DNA from: Anaerolineae bacterium | GTDB taxonomy: Bacteria; Chloroflexota; Anaerolineae; 4572-78; J111 | NCBI GenBank assembly: GCA_022071955.1 | Contig: JAJVIM010000011.1 | Span: 1-64,000, forward strand | Reading direction: 5' to 3' | Length of the DNA stretch: 64,000 nt | Part shown: positions 25,541-31,925 of the stretch, one piece after another | How the letters are laid out: the number at the start of each line of letters is the position of its first letter | How positions within the stretch are numbered: position 1 is the stretch's first letter | Program-made: the position numbers and the translations under genes | Notes under the pieces: generated by a model | Told to the model about the DNA's origin: nothing | What the model saw: the letters and a program-made list of their open reading frames with translations, nothing else | Database searches by the model: none

Positions 25541-26612
25541 CGGTCCCCCTCGCTTCCAGTTGAATCTGCTCCTCACCGTCGCGCACGGTCACGTGCACCC
25601 GATCTATACTGACCACGGCCACGTTGCCCAGAAACTCGATACTGATCTTGTCGCCCCAGCCGTAGTGGGCGCCGTACTGCACGGCGGGTGTGTCCATCGG
25701 CGTGCCGCTGAGGGTGATCTTGTTGGTATTGAGCCGGAGATAGGACTCGCCAAAGATAATGGCCTCGGCGGCGGTGGTGGCCTGGTCGGTGGTGTACAGG
25801 TGCTCTTTGATGTAGCCCCAGGGCGAGTTGTTGACCTGCCCGGCGTTGGCCACCTCAACCACGTTGCGCCACAGTTCCTGGCCGGTGCCGGCGACAATGA
25901 CCCGGTTGGCGGCGGTGTTGTAATCGCGCTTGAGGTCCGGGCTGGCCAGGGTTTGCAGCTCTGGCGAGAGGACCACGGTCGTGCTGCGGTCGGTGCCGCG
26001 CTGGCCGGTGTAGGTGCGCAGCTCCAGCAAGCCGGTGCCGGTGTTCTTGACTACATCGTAATACAGGTCGATGCCGTTTTCGGCGCTGGCGGCGGCAATT
26101 TCCTTGACCGCATCCAGCAGCCGCCGCCAGCCGACATCGCGCTCAAGGACGGCTCCGTCGTTGGCGTTGGCCTGAATGGCAAGGTGCTCGCTCATATCGC
26201 GGCCGGGATCGGTGGCCAGGCTGCCCAGATTCTGGCGGGCAATCTGTTTTATTATATTGCCGGCATAGCCGCTGTGGTGCGATTGCAGCAGGCCGGGGGC
26301 GTAGTTGATGACCGGCCAATCCAGCACCTTAAGCGCGCCGGCGGCCTGAATGCCGGTCACAAACTCGCCCTCCGCGGAAAGCTGCGGGCCATAGGCGGTA
26401 ACAAGAAACTGCGTTTCACCTACCAGCGCGCCGTCGCGGTAAACTTCAAGCCGGTAGTCCTCGCCCAGGCCGCCGGCGTAGTCTCCGGGCAGCTCCAGGC
26501 TGAGCGCGGCGATCTCGTTGACGACCAGGGTGTAATCCAGGCCGGCAAAGTGGGTAAATTCATCCGCCGGGACATTTTGGGGTGTGAGCAGGTAGATTTT
26601 GTAATCGGCCAT
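25533..26612 (-). CDS. Siphovirus tail protein, ReqiPepy6 Gp37-like
   Basis: 359 residues. The N-terminal LTPQNVPADEF segment, the D/E-rich central part with LDWPVINYAPG and the C-terminal beta-rich half fit the Siphovirus ReqiPepy6 Gp37-like tail family, which lies at the tail tip as a hub or baseplate protein. It is preceded by a promoter-hairpin leader (26650-26792), so it starts a tail-tip module of its own. Confidence 0.75.
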   Translation of the reverse strand: MADYKIYLLTPQNVPADEFTHFAGLDYTLVVNEIAALSLELPGDYAGGLGEDYRLEVYRDGALVGETQFLVTAYGPQLSAEGEFVTGIQAAGALKVLDWPVINYAPGLLQSHHSGYAGNIIKQIARQNLGSLATDPGRDMSEHLAIQANANDGAVLERDVGWRRLLDAVKEIAAASAENGIDLYYDVVKNTGTGLLELRTYTGQRGTDRSTTVVLSPELQTLASPDLKRDYNTAANRVIVAGTGQELWRNVVEVANAGQVNNSPWGYIKEHLYTTDQATTAAEAIIFGESYLRLNTNKITLSGTPMDTPAVQYGAHYGWGDKISIEFLGNVAVVSIDRVHVTVRDGEEQIQLEARGTVV

Positions 26613-26649
26613 ACGCTTATAAAGTCTGACTATCTGTTGCCAGTAAAAA

Positions 26650-26792
26650 ACAAAAAAAGCCGCTCTGGAGGAATGACCTCCGGGCGGCTCAATATGAACC
26701 GCCCAAGAGAAGCACTCTCCGAACGGCTCAATGGCTCACGTAAAGTTATGTTCAGTTGCGGCTATTTTAGCAGAATTCTAATTGAACATCAA
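26650..26792 (-). promoter_or_regulatory. Promoter-terminator leader, copy A
   Basis: TTGATG (26787-26792), 17 bp, TAAAAT (26764-26769), 23 nt, the word CGTGAGCCATTGAGCCG, then two tandem hairpins. The second (AGCCGC at one end, GCGGCT at the other, 26658-26689) is followed by TTTTTTTG. The tail gene starts about 38 nt later. The core is nearly identical to copies B (45526-45630) and C (48148-48250). Copy A differs by an extra upstream hairpin of the same type. The 26613-26868 gap otherwise holds nothing. Confidence 0.7.
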
Positions 26793-26868
26793 GTTCAGAT
26801 TTTTCACTATTGGACTGGCGTTCCATACCACCAAATACGAGAAATTCAGGATTTAGAGGATGAAAAAA

Positions 26869-27777
26869 TTAACCAGGGCGAATCTGTCTTATATACGCTG
26901 TTCCTAGGTGATTCTCTATAATTTTATAAGCCACCGTTTGATCAAGCGTCAACATACAGGTGTGATGGACACTCATTACAGCTTCTTGAAGCTTTTGATC
27001 ATCTTCAAGAGAAACAAGATTTATCCCCAACCCCCTGATTGTTTCCATTGAGATACGTCGATTATGTGATTTTGTGAGAGAATGGTCACTTAATTCTTCA
27101 TAAATCCTATTAGCTTTTTGCGTTGCGTCTTCGTCGTGCTCAAACATACAGTCAACTAACCATTTTTTGACGATTTCTTCCGTCCACTTAATTGCCTTCT
27201 CACATTCGCCAATCAAGGTTGGGTTGTATTTCTGAAACACCACCTGCCACAAAAAAGCTTTCGCATTATCCGCTTGAATTTCTGCAACGCCTCTTGTTAC
27301 TTCTTCTATTATGCCATGAGCGGGAATCCCTCCATATTGCGGATCGATTGGCCCCAGGCTTGAGTGTTTACCCATGACTATTTGTTTGCAGGCAAGGGCG
27401 ATCATTGTTCCCGCCGACATAGCAATTTGAGGAACAATCGCTCTAATATTATTACCGAACATACTCCTTAAATAATTTACTAAAGATTCTGTTACGGCGG
27501 TATCTCCTCCAGGAGTATGCAAAATCAGGTCTAATCCCTTTGAGCGGTCTAGCTTGTGGATTGCCGCCATAAATGCGGTTTTATCCATTTCGTCAATAGC
27601 AAATTCTATAGCTCCAACGTGTTGTTGCAAGATGCCTTTTTGCAGCCAACCAGAGTAGTAAACAATAACGTTACGCCCGGTTAACTTATATAATTGCTTA
27701 AGATATTTGCGCCGTGTAAGATCGTGGGTGCTTCCTGCTACCCTCAATTCTTCCAGCAAATCATTCCAGTTTGGCAT
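26869..27777 (-). CDS. SDH-type (ClpP-fold) serine protease
   Basis: 302 residues. The motifs LHTPGGD near 87-93, MSAGTM with the likely nucleophile Ser121, and SSLGPIDPQYGG near 140 fit the SDH_sah/ClpP-superfamily serine proteases. It lacks a signal peptide. Its start overlaps the preceding 68-residue gene. It lies in a region between two tail genes that breaks the usual tail order, so it is best read as cargo in an island. Substrate unknown. Confidence 0.75.
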   Translation of the reverse strand: MPNWNDLLEELRVAGSTHDLTRRKYLKQLYKLTGRNVIVYYSGWLQKGILQQHVGAIEFAIDEMDKTAFMAAIHKLDRSKGLDLILHTPGGDTAVTESLVNYLRSMFGNNIRAIVPQIAMSAGTMIALACKQIVMGKHSSLGPIDPQYGGIPAHGIIEEVTRGVAEIQADNAKAFLWQVVFQKYNPTLIGECEKAIKWTEEIVKKWLVDCMFEHDEDATQKANRIYEELSDHSLTKSHNRRISMETIRGLGINLVSLEDDQKLQEAVMSVHHTCMLTLDQTVAYKIIENHLGTAYIRQIRPG

Positions 27778-27967
27778 TTGGGCTAATCACCGGGTCTGAA
27801 GTGTTAGTAGTATAGGTTACATAAATTACTGGTTTACGTTCTCCCGGTAATGAGAGAATTTGAACGGGTAAAAATCGCTGATATTTTGAAATTTCATCAA
27901 ATAGTTTGGCCACTTTTTCTTGATTTGTATCTGGTAGTTGAACCACCATATCCGTAAGCTCAAGCAT
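27761..27967 (-). CDS. Small protein coupled to the SDH protease
   Basis: 68 residues starting at MLELTDM behind a strong GGAGGATAAA. It overlaps the protease start by 17 bp, so the two are coupled. Mixed helix and strands; no family recognised. Confidence 0.5.
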   Translation of the reverse strand: MLELTDMVVQLPDTNQEKVAKLFDEISKYQRFLPVQILSLPGERKPVIYVTYTTNTSDPVISPNAKLE

Positions 27968-28130
27968 TTTATCCTCCGCAAAAAATGACTTCATCGTCTT
28001 GTTCTTTTATTGTACCATGTAATGTCAATCGCTGTGCGCTCTCACTCACATAGTTATAGGACAAAGACAATAGAACAAATTAGAACAAAACCCTAAAAAT
28101 TTTCGCTGTACACTCATAGGGCATAAGGGC

Positions 28131-28224
28131 CCTCACCCCACATACGGTTCGCGGCCAAACCCGCCAGCGCTAAGGTTTGGCGGCCGCGCGTTTTACGTCT
28201 CCGCCAGAGTAGTTCGGCGACGGT
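28131..28224 (-). repeat. Inverted copy of the TnpB omega-RNA end
   Basis: 94 bp that are the reverse complement of 30948-31041 with one mismatch. On the minus strand it reads through the last ten tnpB-like codons and the omega-RNA stem, ending GTGAGG, after which the sequence diverges (GCCCTTATGCC). A divergence exactly at the same place as in the other copy marks the element boundary and gives this copy a different adjacent guide-like sequence. It may be the remnant of a second element or a stand-alone omega-RNA. Confidence 0.6.
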
Positions 28225-28234
28225 AAAAATCAAA

Positions 28235-28495
28235 TCATTTCGGTGGCTCGTACCGCACCAAATCAGTGATATTTGTGTCAAAACCATACGCCCGCATTTT
28301 GGTGATAATTGCATCCAAATACGACTCGTTGAGGGTAGGGTTTTTGAGCCATTTGTGAAACGCCTGGCGGGTAACGCCGGCAGCTCTGGCAAATTCTGTC
28401 TGAGAGGGGATCGAACGCCGTTGAGCCTCCGGTTTTTGGCTTTCCGCTTTTGCTATGGTGTCAAAATGTTCTAGAACTGTTATTATCACCGGCAT
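28235..28495 (-). CDS. XRE-type HTH repressor of the second switch
   Basis: 86 residues with a clear helix-turn-helix near 32-55 (SQTEFARAAGVTRQAFHKWL). It is divergent from the basic-protein copy at 28712, just as the 9151 protein is from copy 1, but the two repressors are not alike in sequence and their operators differ (GTCAACT here). A GTG two codons downstream has better ribosome-site spacing and may be the true start. Confidence 0.75.
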   Translation of the reverse strand: MPVIITVLEHFDTIAKAESQKPEAQRRSIPSQTEFARAAGVTRQAFHKWLKNPTLNESYLDAIITKMRAYGFDTNITDLVRYEPPK

Positions 28496-28586
28496 ACCTC
28501 ACATTGTATCGCTACAAGTAGTATAACACAAGAAGTATAGAAGTCAACTAAATATATGACATAATATATATTTATTTTCACCATAC

Positions 28587-28628
28587 GTCAACTTATTAGT
28601 TGACAAAGAGCTGGCTATATGTTACAAT
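28587..28628 (+). promoter_or_regulatory. Operator and promoter of the second switch
   Basis: Operator GTCAACT-N4-AGTTGAC (28587-28604) overlaps the -35 box TTGACA (28600-28605), which is followed after 17 bp by TACAAT (28623-28628). A related GTCAACTAAATATATGAC palindrome lies just upstream. This is the same logic as in the 9.0-kb switch, with a different half-site. Confidence 0.75.
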
Positions 28629-28647
28629 CATCATGTCAAAAGTAAAC

Positions 28648-28682
28648 GAGCCGCCCCGGTGCTAGGAACACCAAAGCGGCTC
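28648..28682 (+). promoter_or_regulatory. Leader hairpin before the basic protein, copy 2
   Basis: GAGCCGC and GCGGCTC arms with an inner GGTG/CACC stem, placed 19 nt after the -10. The outer arms match those of the A/B/C leaders, but no T-run follows, so it is not a terminator. Confidence 0.45.
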
Positions 28683-28711
28683 TAACCAAAACAGAAAGGT
28701 GGATTTCTGAA

Positions 28712-29029
28712 ATGGCTACACCAATTTTAACCCAAATTCTTAATCTCATCAACCTGGGCCACCCGCTGGCGGCCGCCGTTGAGGCGGTGGTTCCCGGCGC
28801 GGACGTGGCCTATTGGCAGCGGCAACTGAATCGCCCCGCCGCCGCCAAAAAATCCAAACGCAAAAACAGCAAACGCAGTAACAGCCGCAAGCCGTCAAAG
28901 CGGATCAACTACGCCGCCCAGGTAACGGCGCGGGGGCAGGCGATGGCCGAATTGGTGGAACGGGCCAACGGCACGGAATCGCGCTCGGTTCTGGTCAACC
29001 TGCCGGAAGGGTACAGGCTGGTGGCGTGA
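28712..29029 (+). CDS. Basic switch-linked protein, copy 2
   Basis: 105 residues, 89 of them identical to the protein at 8618-8935 by direct count, with the changes mostly in the first 26 residues. AGAAAGG lies upstream. It is downstream of a strong, operator-controlled promoter and a leader hairpin. Its stop overlaps the next start (TGATG), so it leads an operon of three small genes ending in tnpB. Confidence 0.62.
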   Translation: MATPILTQILNLINLGHPLAAAVEAVVPGADVAYWQRQLNRPAAAKKSKRKNSKRSNSRKPSKRINYAAQVTARGQAMAELVERANGTESRSVLVNLPEGYRLVA

Positions 29030-29214
29030 TGAACAAACTCATTGACCCCAATGACGTTTTTGGAACAATGGCTATGCCGGAAACGCCGGAATCAGCCCGG
29101 GAGGAGATTGTGATATTTACCAGATGGGCCAATTACCTGGAAGATGCCGCAAAATCAGCCCGGCGGCGGCTGGTTAAACTGCAACAGTTGGCCGGGGCGG
29201 AGGTGGGCCAATGA
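29029..29214 (+). CDS. Short unknown protein
   Basis: 61 residues, helical, with a conserved-looking EEIVIFTRWANYLEDAAKSARRRL stretch split over two predicted helices. It shares the A of its ATG with the upstream stop and overlaps the next gene by 4 bp. No family recognised. Confidence 0.45.
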   Translation: MNKLIDPNDVFGTMAMPETPESAREEIVIFTRWANYLEDAAKSARRRLVKLQQLAGAEVGQ

Positions 29215-29720
29215 AACGGCGGCAGTTTTTAACCCAGGCTGTGTCTACTATGGCGGTCGCGCCGTTTACATCGCTGCGGTCATTACCTCCGGCGTTAAAA
29301 GCCGGTGAGGTGGCCAGCCACTCTATCCGGGCGGCGCAGCTTCACCAGTGGGAACAGGTGCTTGATCAGGCGGCTATTGATTTGGAGAATCTATGGGCGA
29401 TTGTGTTTGATGCCCGGATGCGAACGCCGGCAGAAGTTGACGCGGAACGATTGTATGACCTGATCTGGCAGGCCAAGGATGCAATGGACTCGTTGTGCAG
29501 CCGGATGGAAAGCGCCGAATTTGAGGACTTCTTTGAAGTAATGACCGGCCGGAAAAGTTTTGTAATTACCATTGAGCGGGCCTTGGGGCAGCCCGATTGT
29601 GATTTGGAGCGTTTGGCGACAGAGATAGAAGCGATGGGCCGGCAAGATCACCCGGCAGAAGTCGCCCGGCTCCGGGAGTTGCTGGAGGAAAGAATAGCTA
29701 AGGGGAGCATTGTTTTATGA
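29211..29720 (+). CDS. Unknown protein with Tat-like N-terminus
   Basis: 169 residues. The N-terminus MKRRQFLTQAVSTMAVAPF resembles a twin-arginine signal, and the rest is mainly helical. It overlaps tnpB by 4 bp. The last residues could derive from the tnpB left end if insertion truncated an older gene. Function unknown. Confidence 0.45.
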   Translation: MKRRQFLTQAVSTMAVAPFTSLRSLPPALKAGEVASHSIRAAQLHQWEQVLDQAAIDLENLWAIVFDARMRTPAEVDAERLYDLIWQAKDAMDSLCSRMESAEFEDFFEVMTGRKSFVITIERALGQPDCDLERLATEIEAMGRQDHPAEVARLRELLEERIAKGSIVL

Positions 29721-30979
29721 CAGCTATTTTTTGTGTCAAGGCACACAAAATCAAACTCAATCCCACACCGGTGCAGGAAATCTACTTTTGGCGGGCGGCG
29801 GGCGTGGCCCGGTTCGCTTTTAACTGGGGGCTGGCCCGTTACAACGAAATTCTGGACTGGAATCGGGAGCACCCGGAGACCAAACAGCAGGTTAGCGGGC
29901 GGCTATTGAGAAAGAGATTTACCGCTATCAAACCAGAGTGGGTAAGTGAGGTTACTGCCTGGGCATATATTGGCGCGTTCGAAGATCTGCAAGCCGCCTT
30001 TGTTATGTTCTGGAAAAAGCAGCTGGCTGGCTCTCTACCACCAGCCAGAAAACCGCGCGGCGACGGCCGGCCGCATGGCTGGCCGCGATTCAAGGCCAGA
30101 AACCACACCACCCCGGCATTTTACCTGTCCAATCAGATTATAAGATTCACCGGCCATTTCATAACCTTTGACGTGAAGCGGGTGGGGCCGGTGAATATGG
30201 CCGAGGAGTTCCGGTTTTCCAATGGGCGTATTTTAGGTGGTCGCATCAGTTACAGCCAGGGCCGGTGGTGGCTGGCGGTGCAGGTGGAAATAGAGCATGA
30301 GCCGGAACACGGCGATGGAGCAGTAGGTATTGATTTGGGGATTAAATATTTGGCCGTGACCAGCGATGGGCAGGTAGTGGATAATCCCAAGGCCCTGCAA
30401 CAATCGCTGCGCAAACTGCGCCGAATGCAGCGCAAACTTGACCGGCAGCGCCGGGCCAACAACCCGGCCAACTTTGACGAAAAGGGGCGGGCGATGCGGG
30501 GGAAAGAATGGGCGACATCGGCCCGGATGAAAGAAACGGAGACAAAAATTGCCAAAACAAACGCCCGGATTGCCAACTTGAGAAGAGAAATCGCCCATCA
30601 GTTTACTACGGACATCATCCGTAACAATGAAATCATTGGCATTGAGGATCTGAATATCCGGGGGTTGATGGCTAACTACAAACTGGCTAAAGCCATAGCT
30701 GATGCGGGGTTGTATGAGAAACGGCGGCAACTGGAATATAAGGCAGCGCAAAATGGGGCTATTTTGGTGCCAGTGAGCCGGTGGTATCCATCGTCAAAGA
30801 TGTGCAACAAGTGCGGTTGGGTGAATACCGGGTTGAAACTATGGGAACGGGAATGGACATGCGGAGGGTGTGGTCAGGTGAATCACCGGGATGGCAACGC
30901 CGCGGCCAATTTGCGGGACGAGGCATTGAGAATATTGGAAAATGATAACCGTCGCCGAACTACTCTGGCGGAGACGTAA
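29717..30979 (+). CDS. tnpB: TnpB RNA-guided nuclease (IS200/IS605 family)
   Basis: 420 residues, full length. The RuvC catalytic residues are present: D in GIDLGIKYLAV near 205, E in IIGIEDLNI near 310, and D in HRDGNAAANL near 392. A zinc finger (CNKCG, CGGCG) lies between. The ATG overlaps the previous stop (ATGA), so it is expressed from the switch-controlled operon. There is no TnpA. Its 3' end runs into an omega-RNA-like structure. An intact triad suggests an active, RNA-guided cutter, not an inactive TldR-like repressor. Confidence 0.88.
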   Translation: MTAIFCVKAHKIKLNPTPVQEIYFWRAAGVARFAFNWGLARYNEILDWNREHPETKQQVSGRLLRKRFTAIKPEWVSEVTAWAYIGAFEDLQAAFVMFWKKQLAGSLPPARKPRGDGRPHGWPRFKARNHTTPAFYLSNQIIRFTGHFITFDVKRVGPVNMAEEFRFSNGRILGGRISYSQGRWWLAVQVEIEHEPEHGDGAVGIDLGIKYLAVTSDGQVVDNPKALQQSLRKLRRMQRKLDRQRRANNPANFDEKGRAMRGKEWATSARMKETETKIAKTNARIANLRREIAHQFTTDIIRNNEIIGIEDLNIRGLMANYKLAKAIADAGLYEKRRQLEYKAAQNGAILVPVSRWYPSSKMCNKCGWVNTGLKLWEREWTCGGCGQVNHRDGNAAANLRDEALRILENDNRRRTTLAET

Positions 30980-31041
30980 AACGCGCGGCCGCCAAACCTT
31001 AGCGCTGGCGGGTTTGGCCGCGAACCGTATGCGGGGTGAGG
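30948..31041 (+). ncRNA. TnpB omega-RNA 3' part with right end
   Basis: It starts in the last ten tnpB codons and folds into a GTC-GCC/GGC-GAC stem, then a strong hairpin CGCGGCC-x-CCAAACC / GGTTTGG-CCGCG. It ends at GTGAGG, where the inverted copy at 28131 also ends. The guide would start at 31042 (ATCAACTACTTACTACTCC), which is the target strand at the end of the Dit gene. Confidence 0.6.
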
Positions 31042-31042
31042 A

Positions 31043-31882
31043 TCAACTACTTACTACTCCGTCAATCGACCAGTAAGTATCATAGTGTAGTATCTTCGCC
31101 TCTACGGCAAGAGGGATGGCAGTGCTGATGGTGTTGGCCCCGGGGGCCAGACGCCAAACGCCCCGGTCGCCGGGGATGGGCAGGTATGCTTGCATATCCC
31201 CGTTGATGTTGCTGGTGACGGTTTTGTAGCCGGGCCGCAGGTCAAAGGTCACGACCTCGCCGGCGACCAGGGTGGCGCTGAGGCTGAGGGTTTTGTTGAT
31301 GGTGCTGTTTTTGATTTGCAGGATTTGGCCGGGGCCGGTGACAATGATCTGCGGGTAGGCGTTGGCGTCACCGTTATTGGTGACGGTGGTGTTGGCCGCG
31401 GCGGGGATGCTGGTGCCAAAGTTGAGCGCGGTGGTGGTTTGGGTTGATTTGCGCCAGAAGGGATTGACGCAAATAAAGCGCAGCGGCACCCGCTCGACGT
31501 GGCCGGTCACTTCGCCAAATTCCAGGCCATCATCATAGCGCGCCTCAATCTCCAGGGTAACACCGTTTTCGGTGTACTGGACAATACAGGGCTGGCCCTG
31601 GCTGGTGGGGGTGCGGTGGGGGTTGGTGTAGGCGATGAGCGCCTTGCGGATGGTGTGCAGGCTGAGCCGGCTTTCGGCCGGGATACCGCAGATGAGGGTA
31701 AAATCGCGCGGGTTGACGACCGTGCGCTGGAAATATGCGCCATCGGCCAGGCCGTATTTGGTGGTGATGTTGGTTACAGGCGGCAGCCCGACGCCGGTGG
31801 CGCGCAGCACATCGATACCCAGCAGTGAGGTAAAGGTGACGGCTGAATCGGATGCGGTTTTTTTGATGCTCCAGGTGCCCAT
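31043..31882 (-). CDS. Distal tail protein (Dit-like)
   Basis: 279 residues starting at ATG 31882 (a TTG two codons earlier is possible). The pattern with FQRTVVNPRDFTLICGI in the first third and a beta-rich C-terminal half fits the siphovirus Dit/tail-hub family. It sits between the tape measure and the tail-tip genes as expected, but the TnpB island now lies next to its stop. No ribosome site is clear; a stretch of TTCGTAAT repeats occupies the leader. Confidence 0.7.
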   Translation of the reverse strand: MGTWSIKKTASDSAVTFTSLLGIDVLRATGVGLPPVTNITTKYGLADGAYFQRTVVNPRDFTLICGIPAESRLSLHTIRKALIAYTNPHRTPTSQGQPCIVQYTENGVTLEIEARYDDGLEFGEVTGHVERVPLRFICVNPFWRKSTQTTTALNFGTSIPAAANTTVTNNGDANAYPQIIVTGPGQILQIKNSTINKTLSLSATLVAGEVVTFDLRPGYKTVTSNINGDMQAYLPIPGDRGVWRLAPGANTISTAIPLAVEAKILHYDTYWSIDGVVSS

Positions 31883-31888
31883 AGTCAA

Positions 31889-31925
31889 TTACGAATTACG
31901 AATGATGAATTACCAATGACGGATT
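31889..31925. repeat. Short AATTACGAAT repeats
   Basis: AATTACGAATTACG followed by GAATGATGAATTACCAATGACGG between two tail genes. Such AATTCGTAAT-type low-complexity words recur in other bacterial genomes. Here they replace the ribosome site expected for the Dit gene. Confidence 0.5.

Larger units (their letters stand above)
28131..31041 (+). mobile_element. Candidate TnpB-bearing unit flanked by 94-bp inverted repeats
   Basis: The segment between the two inverted omega-RNA copies carries a repressor switch, three small genes and tnpB. No TnpA transposase is present, so it would be non-autonomous or domesticated. It sits directly after the stop of the Dit gene at 31043 within the tail module. 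The true left end is not clear: it could also lie near the tnpB start. Confidence 0.4.
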
